DNA of 64,000 bases from Gari tellinella (taxonomy: Eukaryota; Mollusca; Bivalvia; Cardiida; Psammobiidae), in assembly GCA_922989275.2 (NCBI GenBank), contig OV277858.1, positions 17,347,427 to 17,411,426 on the forward strand. Direction: 5' to 3'. The number at the start of each line of letters is the position of its first letter. The stretch's first letter is position 1. Below are positions 22,466-33,280 of the stretch, in pieces. Under the pieces are notes generated by a model. The model saw only the letters and a list, made by a program, of their open reading frames with translations. It was not told the origin of the DNA and made no database searches. The position numbers were made by a program, and so were the translations under genes.

Positions 22466-22622
22466 CTTACCAATAGTTTTTCTCTCAAATTATTCAAATT
22501 AATGTATATGTATTAACAATGGTTTTTCTCTCAAATTATTTGTGAGGTTTAAGTAAACACGACATATATTTGAGTTTAAGGTGACCAATATAAGTTTAAG
22601 GAGACCGAAAGATATATATACA

Positions 22623-22902
22623 GGGGGGCCTCCGTGGCCTAGTGGTGTAGTCACTGTGACTAACATCACTAAGCTCCTCGCCGCTGTGAGTTCGAATCCC
22701 AGTAGGGTCGTTCGGATTTTTCATGTGGGGAAGCCTTCCAGCTGGCTTGCGGTAGGACGGTGGTTCTACCCAGTTGTTGATTTGTGCCTGAAACAGTGCA
22801 TAAAGAACTTCTGGGGTCTTCCTCCACCTGTAATTAGCTGGACGTCGCGATATGACTGAAATACTGTTGAAAGCGACGTAAATCAAAAACAAATCAAATC
22901 AA
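22623..22902 (+). mobile_element. tRNA-derived SINE, family 1, copy 1, with intact target duplication
   Basis: The head GGGGGCCTCCGTGGCCTAGT carries a tRNA-like A box, and GAGTTCGAATCCC carries the B box of a Pol III promoter. The body ('agccttccagctggcttgcg', 'acccagttg', 'ggggtcttcctcc', 'gtcgcgatatgactgaaat') looks like one of the conserved central domains known from invertebrate SINEs. Which named domain it is (for example Nin or Meta) I cannot settle without alignment. The tail is an AAATC/AAAC-type simple repeat. ATATATATACA flanks both sides (22612-22622 and 22903-22913), an 11 bp target duplication. The insertion lies in a TA run of the surrounding array. SINEs of this kind depend on a partner LINE. 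Confidence 0.85.
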
Positions 22903-23394
22903 ATATATATACAACATGAAAGGGATAAATTCATTCTAAATTCAAATTAATGTATTATCAATGGTTTTTCTCTCAAATTATTCAAATTAATGTATTAACA
23001 ATGGTTTTTCTATCAAATTATTTGGGTTTTTTAAGTAGACACAACATAATATTCGAGTTTAAGGTGACCGATATTAGTTTAAGGAGACCGATTGATATAT
23101 ATATATACAACATAAATGGAAAACAATTATTCTAAATTCAAATTAATGTATTATCAATGGTTTTTCTCTCAAATTATTCAAATTAATGTATCAATTGTTT
23201 TCTCTCAAATTATTAGGGAGTTTTAAGTAGACACAACATATATTCCAGTTTTAGTTGACCGATTTTAGTTTAAGGAGACCGATTCATATGTATACAACAT
23301 AAAAGGAAAAAAAATCATTCTGAATTCAAATTAATGTATTATCAATGGTTTTTCTCTCAAATTATTCACTGGCAGATGTAGTCGAGGGGTAAAG

Positions 23395-23888
23395 CACCAA
23401 CATTACTAAAAACAAGAATGCGCGTTCAATAAACACTTATGCCCCCGGTGGCATCCTTGACAATATATTCTGAATTTTTTCTAAGTCCAAATTAGGTCAA
23501 GGTCAAGGTAAAAATCAAGGTTGGGCAATATGGGTGGATAGGTAGTGATCCAAGGAAACAACTGTATAAGTACCAAAGAATTGTAGCCAGTTATGCTGAT
23601 GCTAGACGAAACGGTAAAATCTAGTTAACCAAGAAATAGCCCATTTAAAAGATATTATTTATTTAATATAAGTCCAAATTAGGTCAAGGTCAAAATCAAG
23701 GTTGGGTGATATTGGTGGATAGGGAATGGTCCAAGGCAACAACTGTATAAGTATCCAAGCATTTGAGTAAGCGGTGTTGATGCTAGACGAAATGGCAAAA
23801 TCTACTCAACCTGTTACGGACGGACGGAAGGACGGACAGGACGATTACTATATGCCTCCGCATCTATAGATGCCGGGGGCATAAAAAA
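23395..23888. mobile_element. Non-autonomous repeat with TTATGCCCCCGG inverted ends, copy 1
   Basis: Begins 'acaagaatgcgcgttcaata' and then TTATGCCCCCGGTGGCATCC; ends ATGCCGGGGGCATAAAA, which is the inverted counterpart. Between them are two ~180 bp units with 'aaattaggtcaaggtcaa', 'ggtggatagg', 'caacaactgtataagta' and 'gttgatgctagacgaaa', then a GACGGACGG-rich stretch and 'ttactatatgcctccgcat'. No coding capacity. Confidence 0.7.
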
Positions 23889-24470
23889 CCTTTTCTAGCA
23901 TATCTGAGTACACCAAGGGCAAATAAGTCTTGACACAATGATCCGATTTCAATAATAATCATTCATTTCATGAACTTTTACTTCAATAATTATACTGTGG
24001 GTAAATATTATCAAAGTCCATTCAAAACTGTAGTTGCTTAGTGTGTTAACACTGTCAAATAAGCCTTTTATAGCATATTTTAGTACATCAAGGTCAGATA
24101 ACTATGTAACAACAAATCAAATTATTCTAAAATTTCCCTCATCTTCATATCTTGATGACTTTAACATTTGTGTGACGTTTCATCAACATCCTTCAAATAG
24201 TCAGGACAAGCTTATTATAGCATATTTAAGTACATCAAAGGCAGATAACTCTGTAACGAAACATTGAATTAACCTCAACTCGACTCACATTCAGATCGTT
24301 ATGCATATACCATTTGTGTGAAGTTTCATTAATATCCGTTCAATAGTTTTCTGGAAAAACTGAGGACAAACAAAATCTTGACAGAAGAACAGACAAACGA
24401 ACAAACTTATTCACGGACGGACAGACAGGGCCATGCCAATATACGACCACTTCTTGAGGTGGGCGTATAA
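23889..24470. repeat. ~170-190 bp tandem units with 'tcatattt(a)gtaca(t/c)c' motif
   Basis: Three units share 'agcatatttnagtacatcaa', 'gataactntgtaac', 'catttgtgtga(a/c)g' and 'ttcat(c/t)aa(c/t)atcc'. The array ends in an ACAGACAAACGAAC/ACGGACGGACAG stretch and 'ccacttcttgaggtgggc'. It sits directly between two copies of the TTATGCCCCCGG family. Confidence 0.6.
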
Positions 24471-24473
24471 AAA

Positions 24474-25078
24474 AACAAGACTGGACGTTCAATAAACGCT
24501 TATGCCCCCGGTGGCATCCAAATTAGGTCAAGGTCAAACTGAGCTTGGGTATTATTGGTGAGTTGGTAATGGTCCAAAGCAATAACTGTATAAGTATCGA
24601 AGCATTGTAGTAAACAGTGTTGATGCTAGACGAAACGGTAAAGTCTAGTTAACCCGGAAATAGCCTATTTAAAATATTCTAAGTCCAAATTAGGTCAAGG
24701 TCAAGGTCAAAATCAAAGTTTGGTGGATAGGGAATGGTCAAATGCAACAACTGTATAAGTATCAAAGCATTGTAGTCAGATGTGTTGATGCTAGACGAAA
24801 CGGTATATTCTAGTTAACCAGGAAATAGCCTATTCAAAATATTCTAAGTCCAAATTAGGTCAAGATCAAGGTCAAGATCAAAGTTTGGTGATATTGGTGG
24901 ATAGGGAATGATCCAATGCAACAACTGTATAAGTATCCAAGCATTTGGGTAAGCGGTGTTGATGCTAGACGAAACGGTAAATTCTACTTAACCTTGTTAC
25001 GGACACACAGACGGACGGACTGACGGATATGACGATTACTATATGCCTCCGCATCTGTCGATGCCGGAGGCATAAAAA
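24474..25078. mobile_element. Non-autonomous repeat with TTATGCCCCCGG inverted ends, copy 2
   Basis: Same layout as 23395-23888 but with three internal ~180 bp units. Left end 'gttcaataaacgcttatgcc', right end ATGCCGGAGGCATAAAA. Contains repeated TCAAGGTCA strings. Confidence 0.7.
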
Positions 25079-25800
25079 CCGAGCAGACGGGCAGATTACA
25101 GTTTGAACACGACAAGTGTGATCTTGACAAATACACTGTAAATTTTGAATGTGTTAATAGATGATAAGCTAGCTCAGATGATGATGTTCATTGCGGGTCA
25201 GATTTTTACATGAATATTCAGTAAGAGAAGGTTTAGAAAACAACAAGTCTTGTAATACTTCTGTAGACAATATATTGAAACAAGCAACAGATGACAACCA
25301 CGATGGCATTGAATATCACTTTTGCAAATTAACATGATGATATTCACCCATAATAAATACATTGTCCCATATAGTTTTGAAGACAAATTAACTTGATAAG
25401 TCACAACATTAACCCAGATGACCCCCACTCCAGGGTACTGGTAATTTGTTTTTTAATAAACTTTGATACAAGTATATCAACATCAGATTTTCTATTAACG
25501 TGCAGAGGTGGGTGTATTGTCAACGACAGAGGACTCCCTTCCAGGTAACTGGCTAGCTGCCCACATGACAATTTCTAACACACGATCTCCACATTTTTAA
25601 TCATGTGGGTCTCTGCGAGACCCGATTCTTTCCTTATTATAGCCACTTTATTATTCTAAACAAGTCCATAAATTTTTTTGTCAAATATGCACCAACTACG
25701 GTACACTGTTTGAGATATTATCATTTTGTAAAATATCAACAATATAGCTATACTTGCTCTGAGAATATATTATCATGGGTGTTTCCATGAACTCTTATGT
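25079..25800. other. Spacer, nothing recognised
   Basis: Only short, motif-free open frames on either strand. Confidence 0.4.
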
Positions 25801-26025
25801 CCCCTTCTGAAACTTTTTGAGTCCATGACAATAACTGTTTAAGTATCAAGGATTGTAGTAAATAGTGTTGATACTAGACGAAACAGTAAAGTCTAGTTAA
25901 CTAAGAAATAGCCCATTTAAGATATTTAAAGCCCAAATTAGGTCAAGGTTAAATCAACGTTTGGTAGTATGAGTTGATTGGTATTGGTCCAACGCAACAA
26001 CTGTAAGCATTGTTGTCAGTCAAAT
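25801..26025. repeat. Partial unit of the TTATGCCCCCGG family
   Basis: Contains 'gttgatactagacgaaacag', 'aagaaatagcccatttaa' and 'caaattaggtcaaggt' but neither GC-rich end. Confidence 0.6.
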
Positions 26026-26275
26026 TTAACAAAATGTACTTTTTGAGAACTTATTGCAAAATGTACGAAAAGTGCTATGTTCAAGTGCTCTTGAAAGGGG
26101 TAATTTAGGTTAGTATTGTGATTTATCAAGTATTGTGATCTTATCGTGCATTATACAATAGTAAATAATTGTCCTTTTCACTGATATGTCACACTTATTA
26201 TATCCAAGTTATTGTTCAAGTTTGTTAGTTATGAAACAATCCTTGTAAAAGTGTCAAGCAGCATGCTCTTTGTGT

Positions 26276-26290
26276 TCCCCCCCCCCCCCA
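26276..26290. repeat. Poly-C run
   Basis: A run of about 13 C residues followed by CACACAC. Similar C runs occur at about 31979-31992 and 49709-49721. Confidence 0.85.
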
Positions 26291-26547
26291 CACACACCCT
26301 TCAGAAACATGTTTTGTTCACTGTAATTCTCTTTAATGTGTTGCTCTGGCTTCTGTTCTCAGTGTTTTCCTTTCATTGAAAAGCTTTGTTCTTGCTTTCA
26401 CATACTGCTGGGGTTTCCAAAAAGCTAACAGTGACTGTGGCTTGCACCTTTTCAGATATTCCATTATCTGGTCTTTGCCTTAAAAACAGAAAACGAACTT
26501 ACATTTTACACAAAAGTTCTAAAAGAAATCAGACATTTAGCAACCAG

Positions 26548-26767
26548 GGGCCCGTTTCATAAAACTTCATACGACAAATGTTGTCATAAGTCAGATTATA
26601 AAATGCTCAACTATTATCTATTTCTCCATCTAATGCAGTCTTGTGACATCGGTTTGGAGTCGTTTTTTAGTCACAAGGCTTGATTAGATGGAGAAATCAG
26701 ATATTAAATGTATTTAAAGTTTAGACTTACAATCGTTTTTGTTGTTCGAAGTTTTCTGAAACGGGCT
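26548..26767. mobile_element. 220 bp MITE with GGGCCCGTTTCA inverted ends
   Basis: Left end GGGCCCGTTTCATAAAACTT; the right end reverse-complemented reads GAGCCCGTTTCAGAAAACTT. An inner inverted pair ('atttctccatctaat...agtcttgtgac' against 'gtcacaaggcttgattagat') makes nearly the whole element self-complementary. CAG flanks both sides (26545-26547 and 26768-26770), a possible 3 bp target duplication. No coding sequence. A 3 bp duplication would fit PIF/Harbinger-type movement, but this is inference. Confidence 0.75.
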
Positions 26768-26921
26768 CCAGGTATTTGTGACACATTGCATAAAATATGA
26801 TAAATTTCACCATACAATACTATGTCCCATATGGGCCATCATGACTCTGGATTAATATCAAATTTTACAGCCAAAATGGTCACCTAGAGCCTATATCCCA
26901 TCTGAGCATATAACAAATGGA

Positions 26922-27562
26922 AACAAGACTGCACGTTCAATAAACACTTATGCCCCCGGTGGCATCCTTGACAATATTAATATTCTAAATCTTTTCTAAG
27001 TCAAAATTAGGTCACGGTCAAGATCAAACTGAGTTTGGATATTCTTGGTGAGTTGGTAATAGTCCATGTCAATAACTGTATAAGTACAAAAGCATTGTAC
27101 TAGGCAGTGTTGATGCTAGATGAAACGGAAAAATCTAGTTAACTGAGAAAGAGCCTATTTAAAATATTCTAAGTTCAAATTAAGTCAAGGTCACGGTCAA
27201 AATCAAGGTTGGGTAATATGGGTGGATTGGTAGTGATCCAAGGTAATATCCGTATAAGTATCAACACATTGTAGTCAGTTGTGTTGATGCTAGATGAAAT
27301 GGTAAAATCTAGTTTTCCAAGAAATAGCCTATCTAAATATTCTAAGTACAAATAAGGTCAAGGTCAATGTCAAAATCATGGTTTGTTGATATTGGTGGAT
27401 AGGGAATGGTCCAAAGCAATAACTGTATAAGTGTCAAAGTATTTGAGTAAGCGGTGTTGATGCTAGACGAAACGGTAACATCTACTTAACCTTGTTACGG
27501 ACGCACACACGCATGGATGGACAATTACTATATGCCTCTGCATATGCCGGGGGCATAAAAAG
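26922..27562. mobile_element. Non-autonomous repeat with TTATGCCCCCGG inverted ends, copy 3
   Basis: Left end 'cacgttcaataaacacttatgcc' region and right end ATGCCGGGGGCATAAAA; three internal ~180 bp units with TCAAGGTCA-type strings, as in the copies at 23.4 and 24.5 kb. Confidence 0.7.
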
Positions 27563-27569
27563 ATCAACA

Positions 27570-28228
27570 AAAGGGTCCTGAAGAGCTCACCAGAGAAATG
27601 AGGGAGTATCACATGGTTGTTTTGGGAAGTTTTTTCTACCAATCAAGGACAAACAGCTACTTTATGACCTTTTCTTACTGATAAAAGCTTTGATGCAAAT
27701 GACTTCTACATTTCTTTACCGATTGACATCAAACTTTGCATATGCATTTAACATGAAGTGTAGATGTGCATGACATGATATTTTTCAAGAGAGTTGTTTT
27801 AAGATAGGTAAAGTTATGGCCACTGATGGGACTTGTACATTTTTGGATCAAAACCAATGCTACATTTCTTTACCAATTCATATAAAACATTGTATATGCA
27901 TAATTAAAAAAGAAGTGTTAATTTTCACGACCCAAATCTTCATTCCACTCTTCCAAAGAGTTACAGAGTTAAGGCCACTGGATGAGCTGGAAAACTAGAC
28001 CAATCAGAAATGGTGATTCAATCCCCCAGTAGGGTTTTGTCACAAGAGGTAAATGTTTCAGGATAAAATTGTTGTGTGCACTAAATGTGCTCTCTAACTA
28101 TAACAAAATGCAATAACTACTAGCCTAATTTGGATAAAATATAACAACAAAGGGAAGTAATTCCAACAAGGGACACATTGACCCTAAATCGCTCGCCTGA
28201 TACACCATGTAAAACTTGACCTATAGTG
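27570..28228. repeat. Two-unit diverged repeat ('ctacatttctttacc' units)
   Basis: 'tctacatttctttaccgatt' at 27705 and 'gctacatttctttaccaatt' at 27859 begin two ~155 bp units that share 'gcatatgcat/tgtatatgcata' and 'agttatggccac/agttaaggccac'. No gene. Confidence 0.45.
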
Positions 28229-28240
28229 ACCTAGATTATG

Positions 28241-28523
28241 TTTGTTTGTTTGTTTGTTTTGATTTTACGTCGCTTTCAACAGTATTTCAGTCATATCGCA
28301 ACGTCCAGCTAATCACAGGTGGAAGAAGACCCCAGAAGCCCTTTATGCACTGTAACAGGCACAAATCGGCAAGTGGGTAGAACCACCGACCTTCCGCAAG
28401 CCAGCTGGAAGGCTTCCCCACATGAAAAATCCGAACGATCCTACTGGGATTCGAACTCACAGCGGTGAGGAGCTTAGTGATGTAAGTCACAGTGACTATA
28501 CCGCTAGGCAACGGAGGCCCCCC
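28241..28523 (-). mobile_element. tRNA-derived SINE, family 1, copy 2 (minus strand), with intact target duplication
   Basis: On the minus strand the same A box, B box (GAGTTCGAATCCCAG), central domain and AAAC-type tail as 22623-22902 are present, with about 10-15% differences by eye. ACCTAGATTATG flanks both sides (28229-28240 and 28524-28535), a perfect 12 bp target duplication. The target is a unit of the 'gacctag' tandem array, so the array is older than the SINE insertion. Confidence 0.85.
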
Positions 28524-30660
28524 ACCTAGATTATGTATGACTAGACATGACCCACAATCAACAATAGAATGTTAACAAGATGTTTCTATGAGTTGACCTA
28601 GTAACCTAGTTTTTGACCAGACACTACCCTCATTTGATTTTGACCTTGATTTGATGTAGGCAAGCATCATTCAGATCTGAGTTAACACTGGTTTTGATTT
28701 GACCTAGTGAACTAGTTTTGACCTGACATGACCCATATTATTAATTAGGCAAACATTCTATTTTTTTGCATTTAAAGCCATTGAGACTTGTAGCCTCTAG
28801 AGTGTTAACAAAGTTTTTCTATGATTTGACCTAGAGTAACCTAGTTTTTGACCAGACATGACCCACATTAACACTTGACCTGGATATCAATTGGGCAAAC
28901 ATTCTTACCAAGTGTCATGAAGATCGGATAAGTTTTGTAGCCTCTAGGGTATGAGTAAGGTTTTCCAATTATTTGACCTAGTGACTGAGTGTTTGACCAG
29001 ATCTGACCCATGTTGGAAATTGACCTAGCTATAAATGAGGCAAACATTTTAAGTAAGTGTCATGGAGATTGGATGAGTTTTGTAGCCTCTAAAGTGTTAA
29101 CAAGGTTTTCCTATGAATTGCCCTAGTGGCTAATGACCTGTTTTAGACCCGAACTGACCCGCATTCAAACTTGACATAGATATCAATTAGGCACACATTA
29201 TACCCTAGTTGCATTTAAATCCAATTAGATTTGTAGCCTCTAGAGACTGTTCATAAGGTTTTCCTATGATTTGACCTAGTGACCTAGTTTTTAACTGGCC
29301 ATGACCCACATTCAAACTTGACCTTGATATAAATGAGGTGAACATTTAAAAAAATTCATTTAGATACAATGAGATTTGTAGCCTCTAGAGTGTAACAAGG
29401 TTTTTACTATGATTTGACATGCTGACCTAGTTTTGACTGGACATGACCCACATTCGAACTTGACCTACATTTTTCAAGACAAACATTAAAACTAATTATC
29501 ATGAATACCAAATGAAATGTGTAGTCCTTAGAGTGTTAACAAGGTTTTTCTTTGATTTGACCTAGTTTTTAACCGGACATGACCCTCATTCGCACTTGAT
29601 CTAGATTTCATTAAGATAAACATTGTTATCAAGTTTCATGAAGATCCAATGAAATGTGTGGCCATTTACCTTAAATGTTAACAAGCAATTGTGGACGGAG
29701 TGCCAGGTGAGCTAAAAATACTGATGACAGAGTAACAGTTCTTGAGCATGGCACTCCTAGACAATGATATATACATAATCTGTATATTAAGTTTTAAGTC
29801 AATAACTCTTATACTTTGGCAAATTATTATGTTCCAGACAAGACTACATTCGATAAAATATAACAACAAACAATAAAAATACTGATGACGGAGTAACGGT
29901 TCTTATACACTGCACTCCTGGTCAATGAGATATGTCTGTATATGAAGTTTGAAGTCAATACTATGCCTGACTTTACCATAACCTCTTATGACTCTGACAT
30001 ACATGACCAAACTTGTATTGAAATCAAGAGCTTTATCAGACGAGTACACATACCGACTATGAAGTTTCTATCACATGTTACTAAGTTCAAAAGTTATGAC
30101 CAATGTTAAATTCAGCCTATTAAGTATTTACATAACCTCTACATGACCTTGACCTTGAATTGAGACCAAATGCAAACTATGAAGTCTCTATCATATTTTA
30201 TTGAAGTCTTTATAGATCATATGTGATTCAAAATTTATGGTAACGTTTCAAGCTGTGGACAGACAAGCAGCGAGGACCGAAACAATTTGCCCCAACTATA
30301 AGTCATACTGGGTATCTACAAGGAGAAATACAGTATGTTTAGTTTGTTTACACTAGAATATATGGTGAGCCGCATAAAATGGATCAATCAGTATTGCCTG
30401 AGCTTTTTCTTTTTTTCCCCACTGTGTTACGTGATCTTCCAAACTGAAATCATCTCTTTCTGAAATTGACACAATATTATACACATACTAACTTTAACTA
30501 CATGCAACACTTTAAAAACAAGGGCCAGAATGGCCCTATATTGTTCACATGGTACACCATGTAAAACTTGACCTATAGTGCTCTAGATTTTGACCTCACA
30601 TGACCCACATTCAATCATGGCCTAGATTTTGATGAGGCAAACAATTTGAGAAAAGTTTCA
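28524..30660. repeat. ~155-165 bp tandem array ('gacctagtgacctagtttttgacc' units), part 1
   Basis: About seven units between 28524 and 29690 share 'tgacctagtnacctagtttttgacc', 'acatgacccacattnaaacttgacc', 'ggcaaacatt', 'tttgtagcctctagagtgttaaca' and 'aggtttttctatga'. The end of the array, from 29700, carries 'aaaaatactgatgac(a/g)gagtaacggttctt' twice (29716, 29876). A further unit starts at about 30520 and is cut by the TTAA element at 30661. Confidence 0.75.
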
Positions 30661-31204
30661 TTAAAGCGACTCGCAACCAGATGGTGCATTAAAAATAGTA
30701 ATTTGTAAATATGTGTCAAACGCTTATATAAATGGTAAAGAATTAGTTTAGGATAAGAAATTCTGTTTAAAAAAATGTATTTCAATAAAAAAAATATTGG
30801 TCTCTGGTGGGATTCGAACCCGGGGCCCGGCATTGGCGGACAAAAGGCAAAATAGGGGAAACCGCTTAGACCAATGGACCACGGAACTATCCGTTTATCT
30901 CGGATCGATTTAACGTATTTCAATGTGTAGCGATCGAAAGTGCATACAACTTCGTAATTCGGCTCGTGTTTATGTCTGAGCCCGTGTAGAGAAGCAACAA
31001 CAACAACTATACCGTCTACTAGTCGGTATAGAAAAACGATGGAAAATATCTAAAAATCTAAGATTCGGTGACGATTCTTGAGACTTTTTTTGGACTGATC
31101 ATATTTTTTTAATGTCAGAAGCCAAATAATGCCACACATTTGCTTTTATTTGAGTATTTTATTTTATTTTGACAAGTACACCATCCGGTTGCGAATCCCT
31201 TTAA
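30661..31204. mobile_element. TTAA-flanked inverted-repeat element containing a tRNA-like sequence (element T1)
   Basis: TTAA at 30661-30664 and 31201-31204 brackets a 536 bp core. The left end is AGCGACTCGCAACCAGATGG and the right end, reverse-complemented, is AGGGATTCGCAACCGGATGG. The flanks join as 'agtttca-TTAA-gatcaaatgagatttgtag', exactly the phase of the surrounding tandem unit ('agtttcatgaagatccaatg' at 29632), so the empty site had a single TTAA that was duplicated. TTAA duplication is the mark of piggyBac-type integration, but the ends lack the usual CCC start, so the superfamily is inferred. No transposase is present. Confidence 0.8.
30795..30893 (-). ncRNA. tRNA-like Pol III promoter sequence inside element T1
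   Basis: On the minus strand an A-box match (TGGTCCATTGGTC) is followed after about 57 bp by a perfect B box, GGTTCGAATCC, within 'cccgggttcgaatcccacc', which can form a T arm. The long spacing and extra stem recall class II tRNAs (Leu or Ser). An acceptor stem is not convincing, so this is a tRNA relic or SINE head and not a working tRNA gene. Confidence 0.55.
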
Positions 31205-31570
31205 GATCAAATGAGATTTGTAGCTTCTAGAGCAGTGATTATTTTAGAAATCAGATGAACGAGTCTCATTCTGTAAAACAATGAGTCTGACAAAAATTGA
31301 GTCCTTCAGGTGAAAAATTTACCCTATATCCTAGATATCAATAAAAAACATTTTTACCAAGTTTCATCAACATTTAAAAAGATTTTTAGCTTCTAGCTGT
31401 TAACAAATGTTGTCTGATATGATCTAGTTACCATGTTTTTGACCGGACATTTCCCATATTCATCCATGACCTAGATATAATTGAGATAAACATTTTGACC
31501 CAGTTGCATTAAAATCCTATGAGATTTGTAACCCTACATTTTGACACAGATTTTTCCTTAATTTGCATTG
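31205..31570. repeat. 'gacctag' tandem array, part 2
   Basis: Two diverged units continue after the TTAA element with 'atgagatttgtagcttctag', 'gttaacaaatgtt', 'gatctagttacc' and 'gaccggacat'. Confidence 0.6.
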
Positions 31571-32184
31571 GTTCATAATTTTTTAATAACTTTTGAAGAG
31601 TTTCGACTAAAAGAGAGATGTCAAAAAACTTACCTCATTCCTCCATCAGAGATTATTGCTGTCCCCATAATCATACACAATTTCTTGTCATGCTTTGATG
31701 AGCTAAAATAGATTAAAACTATTGGTTATGTGAGAAAAAGAACCTGTCACTAGTCGTTGTATGAGACAAACTGATCTAAACCTCGGCTAGAATAGAAAAA
31801 ATATTTAGCACGCCAAGACTCGCTTAATAATTAATAACATTTCAATCCTAGACTCGGTCGTTACGTCATCCCATGAAACACCACAATAATGTTCATTTAT
31901 TGTTCCCAATGGATTCGTTATCTAATTAACATCAATTAATTTGACTTGTCCGTCCAGACAGATAAGGTAACCTCAACACCCCCCCCCCCCCCAATATTTT
32001 TGGATATCTCCGTCCGCAAGGTGAGAACAGCTTGTGTAACACAATGACTGACGGCATATCCCATAGTTTTGCGATTTTACCTACTTTAAGATCCCACATG
32101 ACCAAGCTTCAAGTGTGACCTAAATTTTATGAAGGACATAGCACTGACAGAATCTCATAAAGATATAGCCAAATATGTGACTTC
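31571..32184. other. Spacer with a poly-C run
   Basis: A C run lies at about 31979-31992. A short open frame at 32129 runs into the element fragment at 32189. No gene is supported. Confidence 0.4.
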
Positions 32185-32188
32185 TTCA

Positions 32189-32385
32189 AGCCACTCGCAA
32201 CCAGATGGTGCATTTGCAAAAGATAAAAGAAATTACTCAAATATATACAAAAGGGTAGCATTATCGTGCATCTGGCATTGGAAAAATATGACCAGTCTAA
32301 TAACACCCTCTCGAAAAATCTTCAAATCTTAGTTTTTTACATATTTTCCATCGTTTTATCCATAGCGTCGAAAGTTGCTATAAAA
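32189..32385. mobile_element. Rearranged fragment of element T1
   Basis: Begins AGCCACTCGCAACCAGATGG, matching the left end of T1 at 30665, preceded by TTCA instead of TTAA. About 110 bp later, 'aaatcttag...acatattttccatcgtttt' matches the reverse complement of 31033-31065 in T1. The opposite end was not found, so this is a truncated or internally inverted copy. Confidence 0.55.
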
Positions 32386-32542
32386 ATTAAGTCAGGACTC
32401 AGGCTTAAGCTCTGGTGAACTAAAAATGTAATATTAAACTCAGAAAAGGAGAGATAACAGCTCAGGCATTATGATTTTCTTCAGCTGGGAATAAAATTAA
32501 TCCTCATTTACACCGGGAAAAACTGTATTACTTATAAAATTT

Positions 32543-33000
32543 GGTTAGGATGTTGGGGGGTTTAAGTAGACACCAACTTATATTTTGTAAGGATGTTGGG
32601 GGTTTAAGTAGACACCAACATATATTTGGTAAGGATGTTGGGGGGTTTAAGTAGACACCAACTTATATTTTGTAAGGATGTTGGGGGGTTAAAGTAGACA
32701 CCAACATATATTTTGTAAGGATGTTGGGGGGTTTAAGTAGACACCAACATATATTTAGTTAGGATGCTAGGGGGGGGGGGGTTAAGTAGACACCAATATA
32801 TATTTGGTAAGGATGTTGGGTTTTTTAAGTAGACACCAACATATATTTGGTTAGGATGTTGGGGGGTTTAAGTAGACACCATCATATATTCCGTTAGGAT
32901 GTTGGGGGGTTTAAGTAGACACCATCATATATTTGGTTAGGATGTTGGGGGGTTTAAGTAGACACCAACATTGTATATTTCGTTAGGATGATGGGGGGTT
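32543..33000. repeat. ~43 bp tandem repeat, about 10 units
   Basis: The unit is GTTTAAGTAGACACCAACAT followed by 'atatttggttaggatgttgggg', with the G run varying between units. The same 'gtttaagtagacac' string is part of the 22-23 kb array, and 'ggagacc'/'ggtcacc' variants recur at 43.08 kb. Confidence 0.9.
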
Positions 33001-33280
33001 TCAAACATAATCTAACGCTTATGGTAATAATAATATACAATCTGAGTAAGTTTGAGAAAGTTTGGATAAATACTGTGGCCTCTAGAGTGTAAACACTAAA
33101 ATTGTTGATGACGGACGACGGTTGACTGAAGACGGACGCCGGACATTCAAGAATTGCAAACAATCACCCTGATCTAGCTCAGGTGAGCTACAAATGTTTA
33201 TATAATTTGATCAAGTTTTCCAACCGGACGTCACATACATTCAATCTTAACCTAAATTTATAACAAGAGTCCCATGGGGC
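33001..33280. repeat. 'gacctag' tandem array, part 3
   Basis: A partial unit with 'gtggcctctagagtgtaaaca', a GACGGACGACGG stretch and 'ctcaggtgagcta', then 'ttttccaaccggac'. Confidence 0.5.

Larger units (their letters stand above)
21660..23360. repeat. Interrupted ~190 bp array with 'gtttaaggagaccgatt' units
   Basis: Units combine 'tttttctctcaaattatt', 'ttaagtagacacaacatatatt', 'gagtttaaggtgacc' and 'gtttaaggagaccgatt', followed by a TA run and 'acaacat'. Copies end near 21780, 22610, 23095 and 23285. A SINE (22623-22902) is inserted in one TA run and other repeats fill 21930-22465. The motif 'gtttaagtagacacca' also forms the 43 bp units at 32.5-33.0 kb, so the two arrays are related. Confidence 0.65.

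Noticed and set aside
22623..22705. Functional tRNA gene at the SINE head
   Set aside because: The cloverleaf is incomplete, and the sequence continues into a SINE body with a tail and target duplication.
22581..22892. Frames of 90-98 codons on both strands, one also repeated at 28287-28511
   Set aside because: These are the SINE read in translation. The duplicate simply reflects the second SINE copy.
32543..33000. Possible CRISPR or G-quadruplex regulator array
   Set aside because: A simple 43 bp tandem repeat with variable G runs. G-quadruplex formation is possible, but each unit has only one long G run.
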